64,000 nt of DNA from Chitinophaga caeni (lineage in GTDB: Bacteria > Bacteroidota > Bacteroidia > Chitinophagales > Chitinophagaceae), in NCBI RefSeq assembly GCF_002557795.1, contig NZ_CP023777.1, forward strand, positions 1,306,001 through 1,370,000. The letters are read 5' to 3'. Positions 1 to 8,994 of the stretch are shown here, one piece after another. The notes below the pieces were generated by a model. That model searched no databases. It was given only the letters and a program-made list of their open reading frames with translations, and was not told the origin of the DNA. How positions within the stretch are numbered: position 1 is the stretch's first letter; each line of letters opens with the position of its first letter. A program made the position numbers and the translations under genes.

Positions 1-1864
1 TCCAATCCCTGAAAGTATACAGGAACCGCAGGCTTGTTTCCTGTCCAAAATTATCCCGGATCCCGGCATCCATCACATCGATGATCGGTTTGCTGGGAAG
101 GAACACATTGGGCAGCACATATGGGAAGGTGGCGTTCATCCTGATGGCGCTAGTTACTTTAAGTTGACCGGCTGATTGTTTGCTGAAAAATTGTTGAAAG
201 TCGATACCATCAATATCGCGCCATGGCCTTGTCGGATGTAGGTATTGCGGTGCGCAAAGGTAACTGATGGGCTGCGCCGAGATAATTAGCTTCCTGCCAT
301 CGGCATTGATGGCGCCATTCCATATCAGCAGCGGTATATCTGCCTTGGCTTCGGGCTCTTGGTAAGCGCTGATGGGTTTATCGAGAATATAGTCGGTGTT
401 TTTATTCAACTGCATTTCGAAGGCGTATCCGCGGTCTTTCGTATAGCGATTATTCCCGATCTTGAAATTTCTGAACGGCGTGATGAGGTCATTTACTGCT
501 AACGAAGCAAAAACAGCATTGAGGATATCGCTCGAAATTTTCTCACGGTAAGTACTGTCATAAATATTGTGAACTTTTCCCTGTAGTTGTTGCAGGTACA
601 ACTCCCGGAAATAAGTGGCGCCCATCATCCCACCGGAAGCGCCGGTCATCAAAACAGTATGCGTCATTAACCGCCCTTCCAACAAGCTGTCTAATCTTTG
701 CAAAACGTTCATGGTCCAAGTGGCAGAGCGGGTACCGCCGCCGCTAACGTTCAGGATAACCAGTTTCGGTTTAATGTTTTCCGGGAACTTGCTTCTCCAT
801 CTTTGTAAGATTTGAATGGTGCTGGCTTGATCCCGGTAGCTTCTCTCTTCACTGAAAAATGATTGTAAATGCTCGACATCATAAACGGGCCTTTCATTTT
901 TGTTTAGGTAATTGAGCCCATAGCCTTTGTTGCGGTTATCTACCATATCATGCTTTACCATCCAGTTAAGCCCGATCAATATGACAAGGAGAAAAGGTAT
1001 TGACCAGGTTTGTAGTAGGTATGAATAAGCCCCGGCAATGCCGATTAGGAAGGCGAAAAAGATCAGGACGCTGGCCCCGGCCGGTATGCGGAAAGCGTTG
1101 TAGTCCATCAGGTAAGCCAGTATTACCAGGAATACCAAGGCTAGCCCGATCGTGATCATCGCGGCAACATGGTGTTGCTTAAAGATATTATCCAGGTAGT
1201 GTTTGTTGTAGTGGTCAACGTTTCTCGCGCGACGGATGCGCCAGGGGGTAGAAAAATAATTATCAACCGGCAATGCATTTTCATCCGGCTCCTGCGTCGG
1301 TTTAATGATCAGGCGTAGAAAATTCCTCGTGGTGCCGAACTGGCGGTTCAGGCGTTTGCCGATGTTTTTATCCGCATTAAAAAAATAGAAAAAGGAAATA
1401 AAGATGATCAATAAATATCCCGCCACGAACCCTTCGGTCAATAACAATACATTCGGAACCATATTTAACTCCTGGTACAGTTGATAGCGCCATAACCTGA
1501 AGATCATATCCCCGAGGAACAATGCGGGGATGATCATATTATTCAAACAATACCTGAAGAATGGTTGGGTCGTGGTGGCCAGGAATTTAAACCTGCCGGA
1601 ATGCAGGATGAAAGTGGTAATATTCCAACTCATCGTGAATACCGCCAAAGCAACTCCGAGGATGGCCGTGCTGTAAAAGCTCACCTTACCAAGGTATTCC
1701 GGCGCTAAGAATAAGGAATCCCCACCGAAAAGCTTGGCAAACCCGCCGTTAATCGTGCTGAATAAAATTACCCAGAAAATCAACAAGATTTGGTACTTCC
1801 TGAAATGAAGTAACAATAATTGAATAGGAAAGGAATAGTAAATTTTAAATATGAAATATTTCAC
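1..1864 (-). CDS. Membrane-anchored patatin-like phospholipase, partial (C-terminus off window)
   Basis: The reading frame runs off the left edge; 621 residues are visible. I place the start at GTG (1862-1864), the first start after an in-frame TGA; it reads MKYFIFKIYYSFP. The first ~290 residues hold several hydrophobic segments (for example LLIFWVILFSTI, VLIFFAFLIGIAGAY, IPFLLVILIGLNW), so the N-terminus is an integral membrane domain. The rest is patatin-like: a nucleophile elbow GASGG (GxSxG; Ser about residue 410) preceded by a glycine-rich NVSGGGTRSA, and a DAG motif (Asp about residue 599), giving the Ser-Asp dyad of the family. Family role: acyl hydrolysis of membrane lipids; the substrate cannot be read. 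It is divergent from nothing on its left and codirectional with the heme A synthase gene upstream. Confidence is high for the family, moderate for the start. Confidence 0.82.
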   Translation of the reverse strand, partial: MKYFIFKIYYSFPIQLLLLHFRKYQILLIFWVILFSTINGGFAKLFGGDSLFLAPEYLGKVSFYSTAILGVALAVFTMSWNITTFILHSGRFKFLATTTQPFFRYCLNNMIIPALFLGDMIFRLWRYQLYQELNMVPNVLLLTEGFVAGYLLIIFISFFYFFNADKNIGKRLNRQFGTTRNFLRLIIKPTQEPDENALPVDNYFSTPWRIRRARNVDHYNKHYLDNIFKQHHVAAMITIGLALVFLVILAYLMDYNAFRIPAGASVLIFFAFLIGIAGAYSYLLQTWSIPFLLVILIGLNWMVKHDMVDNRNKGYGLNYLNKNERPVYDVEHLQSFFSEERSYRDQASTIQILQRWRSKFPENIKPKLVILNVSGGGTRSATWTMNVLQRLDSLLEGRLMTHTVLMTGASGGMMGATYFRELYLQQLQGKVHNIYDSTYREKISSDILNAVFASLAVNDLITPFRNFKIGNNRYTKDRGYAFEMQLNKNTDYILDKPISAYQEPEAKADIPLLIWNGAINADGRKLIISAQPISYLCAPQYLHPTRPWRDIDGIDFQQFFSKQSAGQLKVTSAIRMNATFPYVLPNVFLPSKPIIDVMDAGIRDNFGQETSLRFLYTFRDW

Positions 1865-1941
1865 TTTTACGCCCGGGCTTTTGGCTAAACTTACGGAAAA
1901 AAATCAGCCCGAGTATCTACGGCATATTAAAATTTTTCTTT

Positions 1942-2985
1942 TTACATTGATTTTTTGCCGGCTAGGAATCTTCCCCAAACCATAACGATCAATAACAACA
2001 TGCCAACAAACTGGTGCGCAAGTGCGAAAGATAACGGAATGGCGACCTTGCTGTTCAATATCGTTAAAACGCCAAGTAAAACTTGCAACAGGACAACAAT
2101 CAGCGCCCAATTACGCATCCGGTGCAACCTGGACGATACCGGTTCTTTACCGGCTTTATACCACCATATGGCAATCAATAGGGTTAAGATATAGGCTAAA
2201 CCGCGGTGTATAAACTGTATCGTGATTTGATTATGCGTAATATCCTCAAAAAAACCGCCCTGTTTAAACATGCCCACCGGCCATGCTTGACCGTTGATGT
2301 CGGGCCAAGTACTAGCTACCAATGCAGCATGTAATCCAGCCATAAAAGCACCGTAAGCGAGTTGAACCACCAGGATAACCAGGATCCAGTTCATCAGCGT
2401 TTTCAATTTCGGTGCAAAGCTGATTTCCATCTTCGGGATAGAGAGTTTCAAGGCAAACCAGAAAGCATATATCAAGCAAAGTAAGGCCGCCAGGAAGTGG
2501 ATGGCCAAGCGGATATGGCTCACGTAAAGATTTTCTTCGTTTAAGCCGCTTTTTACCATCACCCAACCAATGAGTCCTTGCAATGCGCCTAAGCATAGCA
2601 GGATGATCATGGGTTGGATCATTTCCTTGGTAATCTTTTTCTTAACGATAAAGTATATAAACGGAACGATGAATACCAGTCCAATTAACCGGGCCCAGTT
2701 GCGGTGCAGCCACTCCCAGAAATAAATACCCTTGAAATCCTGCAAGGTGAAGTGGTTGTTTATATATTGGAATTGCCCGATTTCCTTGTACTTGTTGAAT
2801 GCCTCTTGCCAAGCTTGTTCATTCATGGGTGGCAAAGCGCCCAGGACAACTTTCCATTCCGTAATGGAAAGCCCGGAGCCGGTGAGGCGGGTGATGCCCC
2901 CCAACAATACTTGCACAATAATCATGGCTACCCCTACGAACAGCCAAATAACGACAGGTTTATGTTGCTTGAAATTGGTATTCAT
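1942..2985 (-). CDS. ctaA: Heme A synthase (COX15/CtaA family)
   Basis: 347 residues, polytopic with about eight membrane segments. It converts heme O to heme A for the aa3-type cytochrome oxidase in the cytoplasmic membrane. The N-terminal signature LLGGITRLTGSGLSITEWK is typical of the COX15 branch. The four heme-ligating histidine contexts are visible: WEWLHRNWAR, YVSHIRLAIHF, IQFIHRGLAY and ALAHQFVGM, in two pairs, as expected for the duplicated four-helix bundle. Start ATG is followed directly by a short hydrophilic stretch and the first membrane helix. It is codirectional with the patatin-like gene downstream, 77 bp apart, and divergent from the RNase HII gene. Length and motifs are normal for the family. 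Confidence 0.95.
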   Translation of the reverse strand: MNTNFKQHKPVVIWLFVGVAMIIVQVLLGGITRLTGSGLSITEWKVVLGALPPMNEQAWQEAFNKYKEIGQFQYINNHFTLQDFKGIYFWEWLHRNWARLIGLVFIVPFIYFIVKKKITKEMIQPMIILLCLGALQGLIGWVMVKSGLNEENLYVSHIRLAIHFLAALLCLIYAFWFALKLSIPKMEISFAPKLKTLMNWILVILVVQLAYGAFMAGLHAALVASTWPDINGQAWPVGMFKQGGFFEDITHNQITIQFIHRGLAYILTLLIAIWWYKAGKEPVSSRLHRMRNWALIVVLLQVLLGVLTILNSKVAIPLSFALAHQFVGMLLLIVMVWGRFLAGKKSM

Positions 2986-3030
2986 AACGGCGCAAAATTA
3001 GGGGTAGAAATCTAATTAATAGAAGGAAAT

Positions 3031-3081
3031 GCCCGGAATCTGATCAAAATCATCTTTTATTGGTGAGATGATGTGCCGGGC
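3031..3081. other. Hairpin in the divergent ctaA/rnhB intergenic region
   Basis: Outer arms GCCCGG (3031-3036) and CCGGGC (3076-3081) enclose a second pair ATCATCT/AGATGAT around a short loop. The structure lies between two divergently transcribed genes, where a terminator is not required, so it may be a 5' UTR structure of ctaA or an operator-like repeat. No T-tract typical of an intrinsic terminator follows in either direction. Confidence 0.45.
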
Positions 3082-3233
3082 TTTATATATTAATATGAAA
3101 ATTAAAACTTTATTTATAATTGAAAAAGAGATAGGATATTTATCAAGCCGTATATAAAAAGAATAATGCAAAAAGCCAAATATGCATTGTAGCTTCGAAT
3201 GATTAATTTTACCCGGATAAAAACATTAGACCA

Positions 3234-3842
3234 TTGCTGTTACCATACTATCAAGATGTATTTATCGAAGCAGGTTGCGATGAAGCGGGTAGAGGCTGCC
3301 TGGCAGGGCCGGTATATGCCGCCGCCGTGATCCTTCCCCGCAATTTTTCGCACCCGTTGCTCAATGATTCTAAACTGCTAAGGGAAGAAGATCGATTGGA
3401 ATTGAAATGTGTAATAGAAGAAAGCGCGCTCGCCTTTGCCGTAGGGAGCGTGGATAACGTGGAAATCGATGAAATCAATATTCTTAAAGCCTCGTTTGTG
3501 GCCATGCACAGGGCATTGGCACAATTGTTGATTGTTCCTGAATTAATCCTGGTCGATGGCAACCGGTTTACTCCCTACGGGGAAATTCCCTATGAATGTA
3601 TCGTGAAAGGAGACGGTAAATTTGCATCCATCGCGGCAGCTTCAATTTTAGCAAAAACTTACCGCGATGCCTATATGGAGCAGTTACATGAAGAATTTCC
3701 GCAATATGGCTGGAACACGAATAAAGGATATCCAACATTGCAGCATCGGGAAGCCATCAAGGAACACGGTGATACCCACTTACACCGAAAATCCTTCCGG
3801 TTATTGCCAGATCAGCTTACCATAGATTTTGACTCGGTTTAA
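3234..3842 (+). CDS. rnhB: Ribonuclease HII
   Basis: 202 residues. The enzyme cleaves the RNA strand of RNA-DNA hybrids and single ribonucleotides in DNA. The signature [22 protein letters not shown] at residues ~14-35 carries the first catalytic Asp-Glu pair; ELILVDGN and [13 protein letters not shown] are the other conserved blocks. The start is a TTG (3234): no in-frame ATG lies between it and the conserved core, and the reading [21 protein letters not shown] matches the usual N-terminal length of Bacteroidota RNase HII. It stands alone, 94 bp before rpoN. Function is secure; only the non-ATG start is uncertain. Confidence 0.95.
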   Translation: MLLPYYQDVFIEAGCDEAGRGCLAGPVYAAAVILPRNFSHPLLNDSKLLREEDRLELKCVIEESALAFAVGSVDNVEIDEINILKASFVAMHRALAQLLIVPELILVDGNRFTPYGEIPYECIVKGDGKFASIAAASILAKTYRDAYMEQLHEEFPQYGWNTNKGYPTLQHREAIKEHGDTHLHRKSFRLLPDQLTIDFDSV

Positions 3843-3935
3843 TTGTATATTGTTGACATAATACTCCCTTACGCCGACAGCTAAATCTATTTTTAGAACT
3901 ATTGTTATTAATTTTGAGACCGATAGGACGTAGCT

Positions 3936-5417
3936 ATGTTAAAGCAGACTCAACAACAGAAATTATTACAAAAACTGTCACCGCAACAGATTCAATTGAT
4001 GAAGCTGTTGCAGGTTCCTACTGCCAACCTGGAAGAGAGGATCAAGGAAGAATTGGAAGAAAATCCCGCGTTGGAACATAGCGAAGATACTTACGATGAC
4101 GATCTATCTAAAGATCCGGCCGAAGAGTACGAAAATAATGATGATGAGTTCGAAGTGGACGGTGAAAGTGAATATGATAATATAGATATATCAGAATACG
4201 TGTCGGAAGGGGATGACGATATCGCGGACTATAAACTGCGTGATGATAATTACGGCGACCAGGAAGAAACCCGCACCATCCCGGTTAGGGTGGAGACTTC
4301 TTTCCACGAGCAATTATTATCCCAACTGGGAATGCTTGCCCTCGACGAACGCCAACACCGCGTAGCCGAACAAATTATCGGTAGCATCGATGATGATGGT
4401 TACCTGAGGAGGGAGGTCGATGCCATCGTGGATGATCTTTCGTTCTCCCAAAATATCGAGACCTCCGACGAGGAAGTGAAAGAGTTGATCAAGCTGATTC
4501 AAACCTTCGATCCGCCGGGCGTTTGTTGTGCCGATTTGAGGGAATGCCTGCTTTTGCAGCTCCGTAGAAAGCCACAGGATGAACCCAGCATCGTGAATGC
4601 TACCCAAATCCTTGATGAGTACTTCGAAGAATTTACCAAAAAACATTACGAGAAAATCCAAAAGGCCCTGGGCCTAAGCGATGATGATCTGAAGGAAGCC
4701 ATCACGCAAATTATCCGCCTGAACCCGAAACCCGGCTCTAACTTTGAATCGGTTAATAAGGCCGAGAGCTATGTAATACCCGATTTTTTTATATTGAACA
4801 ACAACGGGAAACTGGAACTTTCCCTCAATTCTAAAAATGCGCCGGACTTACGCATTTCCGAAGGTTACCGCGAAATGCTGAGGGAATACGATAAAGGGGA
4901 TAAGAAAGATAAGCGCCAGAAAGAAGCCGTATTGTTTATCAAGCAAAAGATTGATGCCGCGAAATGGTTTATCGATGCCATCAAGCAGCGCCAGCATACA
5001 TTATTGTCCACGATGGAAGCCATCATGGATTATCAAAGGGAGTTTTTCCTCACCGGCGATGAAACCACGTTGAAACCGATGATCTTAAAAGATATCGCGG
5101 ATCGTACGCAGCTCGATATTTCCACCGTTAGCCGCGTAGCCAACAGCAAGTTCGTGCAAACGGAATTCGGTACCTTTAAATTGAAATTCTTCTTCTCCGA
5201 ATCATTATCTACAGATAGCGGCGAAGAGGTGAGTACCCGGGAAGTAAAGAAGATACTTTCCGACCTGATCGAAGGGGAGAATAAGCGCAAGCCCTTGAGC
5301 GATGAAAATCTGACCAAGATGTTACAAGAAAAAGGTTATAATATTGCCCGTAGAACCGTGGCAAAATATAGGGAGCAGCTCAATATCCCGGTGGCCAGGT
5401 TAAGGAAAGCACTTTAA
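3936..5417 (+). CDS. rpoN: RNA polymerase sigma-54 factor
   Basis: 493 residues. Region I is at the N-terminus (MLKQTQQQKLLQKLSPQQIQ, then LLQVPTANLEERIKEELEENPALE), rich in Gln and Leu, which contacts the activator ATPase. Residues ~45-110 form a very acidic region II. A core-binding domain and a helix-turn-helix region (ISTVSRVANSKFVQTEFG, about 400-420) follow. The C-terminal RpoN box ARRTVAKYRE, which reads the -24 promoter element, is intact near residue 475. It directs transcription from -24/-12 promoters with AAA+ activators. The next gene begins 21 bp downstream, so the two are probably cotranscribed. Confidence 0.97.
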   Translation: MLKQTQQQKLLQKLSPQQIQLMKLLQVPTANLEERIKEELEENPALEHSEDTYDDDLSKDPAEEYENNDDEFEVDGESEYDNIDISEYVSEGDDDIADYKLRDDNYGDQEETRTIPVRVETSFHEQLLSQLGMLALDERQHRVAEQIIGSIDDDGYLRREVDAIVDDLSFSQNIETSDEEVKELIKLIQTFDPPGVCCADLRECLLLQLRRKPQDEPSIVNATQILDEYFEEFTKKHYEKIQKALGLSDDDLKEAITQIIRLNPKPGSNFESVNKAESYVIPDFFILNNNGKLELSLNSKNAPDLRISEGYREMLREYDKGDKKDKRQKEAVLFIKQKIDAAKWFIDAIKQRQHTLLSTMEAIMDYQREFFLTGDETTLKPMILKDIADRTQLDISTVSRVANSKFVQTEFGTFKLKFFFSESLSTDSGEEVSTREVKKILSDLIEGENKRKPLSDENLTKMLQEKGYNIARRTVAKYREQLNIPVARLRKAL

Positions 5418-5438
5418 TATTTAGACTTTAACAAATAG

Positions 5439-6131
5439 ATGTTACTAGAAGATAAGCCGTTTATCGAAGCATCGGCCCCGGAGCCGATATCATTTGCACC
5501 AGGTTTAAAAACCATGGCGCAGGTAATTTCCTATATTTTTCACCCGTTGTTCTTGCCTTTGGTGGTAACCTACCTCTGTGTAACGGCGATGCCGGAACAG
5601 TTCGTGTATTTCAAGGAAATCAGCCGCGTATTTTCTTTTGACATTTTGTATATCAGGGTTTTTGCTAATACCTTGCTTTTTCCTTTGCTGGTGGTAGTGC
5701 TGGGGCGGGCCTTGGGTTTTGTGAGCTCAATTTACCTCAAATCCCAGCAAGACAGGATCATCCCTTACGTGGCCAGCATTATTTTTTACTTCTGGACTTT
5801 TTACACGTTTAAACGTGAAGGGGAGGCGCCGCCATTTATGAACGCGTTTTTCCTGGGGATTTTCATCGCCGTCATCTTGAGCCTGGTAGCTAATAACTTT
5901 GTGAAAATCAGTATGCACACGGTGGGTTGGGGCGGCATGATCGGCTTTTTCATCATGTTGATGTTCGGGATGGATATGAATGTAGCGCTCCCGCTGGCAA
6001 TTATTTTCGTAATTTCAGGTTTAGTGGCTACGGCCAGGATGATCTTGAATGCGCACACTACCGGCGAGATTTATATCGGCTTTATCGTTGGAATTATTTC
6101 TCAAATGCTAGGATATTGGTTCGTAGGTTGA
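5439..6131 (+). CDS. Polytopic membrane protein, PAP2-like architecture, function unknown
   Basis: 230 residues with about six hydrophobic segments (for example YIFHPLFLPLVVTYLCV, LLFPLLVVVLGRAL, FFLGIFIAVILSLVANNF, GFFIMLMFGMDM, LPLAIIFVISGLVA and a final GFIVGIISQMLGYWFV). The ending, with a single His in NAHTTGEIYIGFIVG, resembles the last helix of PAP2-type phosphatases, but the full catalytic KxxxxxxRP and SGH motifs are absent, so I do not assign phosphatase activity. It starts 21 bp after rpoN and is followed by an intrinsic terminator, implying an rpoN operon. Function is not recognised. Confidence 0.7.
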   Translation: MLLEDKPFIEASAPEPISFAPGLKTMAQVISYIFHPLFLPLVVTYLCVTAMPEQFVYFKEISRVFSFDILYIRVFANTLLFPLLVVVLGRALGFVSSIYLKSQQDRIIPYVASIIFYFWTFYTFKREGEAPPFMNAFFLGIFIAVILSLVANNFVKISMHTVGWGGMIGFFIMLMFGMDMNVALPLAIIFVISGLVATARMILNAHTTGEIYIGFIVGIISQMLGYWFVG

Positions 6132-6158
6132 AGATTTTCAATAAATTGCAAGAGAGCT

Positions 6159-6188
6159 GGCCGCCTTTCAGGGGGCCTTTTTTATTTT
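6159..6188 (+). terminator. Intrinsic terminator after the rpoN operon
   Basis: Hairpin GGCCGCCT / AGGGGGCC with a three-base loop (one mismatched pair) is followed by a long T-rich run. It lies 27 bp after the stop of the membrane protein gene. Confidence 0.8.
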
Positions 6189-6206
6189 TTCTAAAAACTT
6201 TTTGGT

Positions 6207-6225
6207 TACGCATGTTCAATGCGTA
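6207..6225. promoter_or_regulatory. Inverted repeat upstream of recA, possible operator
   Basis: TACGCAT-GTTCA-ATGCGTA is a perfect 7-bp inverted repeat around a 5-base spacer, about 185 bp before the recA start and just after the preceding terminator. Its size and symmetry suit a dimeric repressor such as LexA, but I know of no matching consensus for this group and no lexA gene is in the window. Confidence 0.3.
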
Positions 6226-6408
6226 CCGTGTTACGATCTTTGTATTGTCTATTGCAGTTGACCTCAAAAATTAAAAAACACGGTAGATGCTATTAAAATT
6301 AGTAATTCTATAAAAATGCTAAAATTTTTAGGACAATTTCAGAATTTAGTTTTACCTTAGCACTACCATTAGATTTTAAACTTAACTAACTAAAACAAAC
6401 GAAATTTT

Positions 6409-7470
6409 ATGTCTAACGCCAATACAGATAAATTGAAGGCCCTGCGCCTTACAATGGATAAAATCGAGAAAGATTTTGGGAAAGGTTCTGTGATGATGAT
6501 GGGTGAGCGTGGAGTAGAGCGTACGGAAGTTATCTCTACAGGTTCCCTGGGTTTGGATATCGCGTTGGGAATTGGTGGTTTTCCAAAGGGTAGGATCATC
6601 GAGATCTACGGCCCGGAATCTTCTGGTAAAACAACGGTTGCAATTCACACCATCGCGGAAGCGCAGAAAAAAGGTGGAATTTGCGCCATCATCGATGCTG
6701 AACACGCTTTTGATAGTTCATATGCTCAAAGATTGGGAGTGGATGTAGACTCCTTGTTGATTTCACAACCTGATCACGGGGAGCAAGCTTTGGAAATCGC
6801 GGATCGCCTGATTCTTTCCGGCGCCGTGGATGTTGTAGTGATTGACTCCGTGGCAGCCTTGGTGCCGAAAGGTGAATTGGAAGGTGAAATGGGTGATAGC
6901 AAGATGGGTTTGCAAGCCCGCTTGATGTCCCAGGCATTGAGGAAGCTGACCGCAACGATTTCTAAAACTAATAGTTGCTGCATCTTCATCAACCAATTGC
7001 GTGAAAAAATCGGTGTCATGTTCGGTAACCCCGAAACAACAACCGGTGGTAATGCCTTGAAATTCTATGCTTCGGTAAGGTTGGATATCCGCCGTATGAG
7101 CCAAATTAAAGATGGCGATGAAGCAGTAGGTAACAGGGTGAAAGTGAAAGTGGTAAAAAATAAAGTAGCACCTCCTTTCCGCCAAGCAGAATTTGATATT
7201 ATTTACGGTCGCGGTATCTCTAAAGTGGGCGAGTTGATCGACATGGGCGTAGAGTTTGGAATCGTTCAAAAAAGCGGTAGCTGGTTTAGTTACGAAGGCA
7301 ATAAGTTGGGTCAAGGCCGGGATGCCGTGAAACAATTACTGCTGGATAACCCTGAAGTAGCTAACGAGATCGAAGCAAAAATCAAAGCCAAGTTGATCGA
7401 ACAAACAACTCCTGCTACTCCTGCTCCTAATGGTAAAGATAAAGAGGCAGCGGCGGCACCTACTGCATAA
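6409..7470 (+). CDS. recA: Recombinase RecA
   Basis: 353 residues. ATP-dependent strand exchange protein of homologous recombination and SOS co-protease. Walker [10 protein letters not shown] (about residues 68-76), Walker [11 protein letters not shown], the L2 loop with [20 protein letters not shown] and the INQLREKIG block are all intact. The C-terminal tail is enriched in Ala, Pro and Thr rather than strongly acidic ([21 protein letters not shown]), a lineage variation. It is monocistronic: a terminator precedes it and a long inverted repeat follows it. Start ATG gives [32 protein letters not shown], the standard N-terminus. Confidence 0.98.
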   Translation: MSNANTDKLKALRLTMDKIEKDFGKGSVMMMGERGVERTEVISTGSLGLDIALGIGGFPKGRIIEIYGPESSGKTTVAIHTIAEAQKKGGICAIIDAEHAFDSSYAQRLGVDVDSLLISQPDHGEQALEIADRLILSGAVDVVVIDSVAALVPKGELEGEMGDSKMGLQARLMSQALRKLTATISKTNSCCIFINQLREKIGVMFGNPETTTGGNALKFYASVRLDIRRMSQIKDGDEAVGNRVKVKVVKNKVAPPFRQAEFDIIYGRGISKVGELIDMGVEFGIVQKSGSWFSYEGNKLGQGRDAVKQLLLDNPEVANEIEAKIKAKLIEQTTPATPAPNGKDKEAAAAPTA

Positions 7471-7505
7471 GCGGTAATGATTATTCTCTTTCTGTTCATA
7501 AAAAC

Positions 7506-7567
7506 TATTTAGCTAAGCTGCGTAAAATAGTATAGTTCATTATACAAGAACAAAGCTTAGCTAAATA
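7506..7567. repeat. Inverted repeat downstream of recA
   Basis: Perfect 14-bp arms TATTTAGCTAAGCT (7506-7519) and AGCTTAGCTAAATA (7554-7567) enclose a 34-base loop that itself contains GTATA/TATAC. It probably folds in the 3' end of the recA transcript; the T-tract after it is weak, so it may stabilise the mRNA rather than terminate. Confidence 0.6.
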
Positions 7568-7665
7568 ATTTTAACTGTCTATAGTTTTTAATTCCCCGGT
7601 GCTAAATGTACCTAAGGATGAGAGAATGACTATATGAGGTTGATTGGATATCTATACTTTGCTTT

Positions 7666-8015
7666 CGAGAGTTGAGGCGATTGTATTTGAGAGTTGAAGT
7701 GATTGTATTCGAGAATTGAGGCGATTGTATTCGAGAATTGAAGTGATTGTATTCTAGAGTTGAGGCGATTGCATTCGAGAATTGAAGTGATTGTATTCGA
7801 GAGTTGAGGCGATTGTATTTGAGAGTTGAGGCGATTGCATTCTAGAATTGAAGTGATTGTATTCGAGAGTTGAGGCGATTGTATTTGAGAGTTGAGGCGA
7901 TTGTATTTGAGAGTTGAGGCGATTGCATTCTAGAATTGAAGTGATTGTATTCGAGAATTGAGGCGATTGCATTCTAGAATTGAAGCGATTGTATTCGAGA
8001 ATTGAAGTGATTGTA
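7666..8015. repeat. Tandem array of sixteen 22-bp repeats
   Basis: Sixteen copies in perfect register (last one lacks 2 bp). Base unit: CGAGAGTTGAGGCGATTGTATT. There are no indels; I find variation only at unit positions 1, 2, 6, 11, 13 and 19. Positions 11 and 13 change together (G..C or A..T), except in copy 15. Copies 7-9 recur as copies 10-13 with one extra unit, showing a higher-order 66-bp duplication. Copies ending GCATT and followed by CTAGAAT create the palindrome ATTCTAGAAT at three junctions. The unit has no stop codon in any minus-strand frame, so an open frame exists across it, but there is no sign it is a gene. Confidence 0.95.
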
Positions 8016-8379
8016 AAAAAATGTTCGAGCAAGAATATTTTTAAGAATAAATATTTAAAGTGAAGGTTGGGTTTGTGGCGATGAATGCTGTCAGTTTCGG
8101 TTAATGTTATATTTGTTTGGATTGATGTGCGGTAACGAGTAGCGGTGTAAGATTACTGCCCAAATTGTCTCGATGTAGGAGCACTGATTTGTTAATATAT
8201 TGATCAATTTGTTGGCTGAACATCATTTTGACGGCTTATAAACAGCGACGCAGAGAAGCCACAGATTTATGGCTCATAACTCACAGATGCCCGGTTGAAA
8301 TATACCAAATTGAAATATTTCAGATTAAATAAACCCATTGGACTGTTATCTCCCATTATCTTTTTAAGACAACGTTTAT

Positions 8380-8387
8380 TACGTTTG
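8380..8387 (+). promoter_or_regulatory. Possible Bacteroidota -7 promoter element
   Basis: TACGTTTG matches the Bacteroidetes -7 consensus TAnnTTTG. No convincing -33 TTG at the right distance was found. If active it would make a transcript ending at one of the two terminators just downstream. Confidence 0.25.
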
Positions 8388-8406
8388 TTTGGGTTAGTTT
8401 AGTCAT

Positions 8407-8434
8407 AAAGGTTCGTTTTCTAGCGAACCTTTTT
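8407..8434 (+). terminator. Intrinsic terminator
   Basis: Arms AAAGGTTCG (8407-8415) and CGAACCTTT (8424-8432) with an eight-base loop, followed by T residues. There is no gene immediately before it; the nearest upstream gene is recA. Confidence 0.75.
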
Positions 8435-8487
8435 AATCTAAAACATTACGTCATTTATCATAATATTTATTTGGGTTAGTAACATTC

Positions 8488-8516
8488 AAGCGCCTGTTTT
8501 CCAACAGGCGCTTTTT
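8488..8516 (+). terminator. Second intrinsic terminator
   Basis: Arms AAGCGCCTGTT (8488-8498) and AACAGGCGCTT (8503-8513), four-base loop, followed by TTT. It follows the first terminator by about 55 bp, and both are preceded at 8-9 bp by the same 11-mer TTTGGGTTAGT (8388-8398 and 8470-8480). Confidence 0.75.
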
Positions 8517-8562
8517 ACGAGCGAAGTAGCGTCAAGGCATGCCTTGACGCTACTTCGCTCGT
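8517..8562. repeat. 46-bp perfect palindrome
   Basis: A loopless perfect palindrome centred on GGCATGCC (centre 8539/8540), arms beginning ACGAGCGAAGTAGCGTCAAG. It abuts the terminator at 8488. It resembles the long GC-rich intergenic palindromes dispersed in many bacterial genomes; a similar but sequence-unrelated one sits inside the IS256 element at 25094-25135. Confidence 0.9.
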
Positions 8563-8685
8563 TTCCGATCTCTCCGGATCACACCCCGTCCATCCCAACA
8601 CTGGCACAGCATTTGAACTAGAAGCACTGATACTCCAAACATTTTACAAGCTTCAATGTTTTAATAATTAGAAAGTCTATATACA

Positions 8686-8946
8686 ATGGAACAATTTAAC
8701 ATTACCTTCGATGCGAATGCCAAAAATTACGTGGTAGTAATTATCCCAAAAGAAGAAGATGGCAAACAGCTTTTTACCGCAATTATTGATGAAGATCGTA
8801 AAGTAGAGTTCGAAAAACAAAAAGACGGTACACTTGATGTAACTAATAATCCCAAACTGGAAACCAACGTCATCAACTCGATAGCCACAAGGATATTAGA
8901 GCAAGTCAACCTTGAAGATCGTAACAACCATCCTTGGAATGGTTAA
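8686..8946 (+). CDS. Small conserved-looking cytoplasmic protein, unknown function
   Basis: 86 residues, start ATG, no signal peptide or membrane segment. The sequence is a short mixed alpha/beta protein (MEQFNITFDANAKNYVVVII at the start, acidic middle, ending LEDRNNHPWNG). I do not recognise a domain. The composition and codon use resemble neighbours, and it starts after the long repeat region and ends 48 bp before the histidine kinase gene, so it could share its promoter. Confidence 0.65.
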   Translation: MEQFNITFDANAKNYVVVIIPKEEDGKQLFTAIIDEDRKVEFEKQKDGTLDVTNNPKLETNVINSIATRILEQVNLEDRNNHPWNG

Positions 8947-8994
8947 TGTGATTTCATCGCAAATAATGAGTATCTTACCCCGGTAATCCGGTGT

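Noticed and set aside
7666..8015. CRISPR array
   Set aside because: Units are directly adjacent without spacers and no cas genes are nearby.
7754..8032. 92-residue minus-strand open frame over the 22-bp repeats
   Set aside because: It exists only because the repeat has no stop codon in any frame of that strand; no start context, no domain, pure repeat product.
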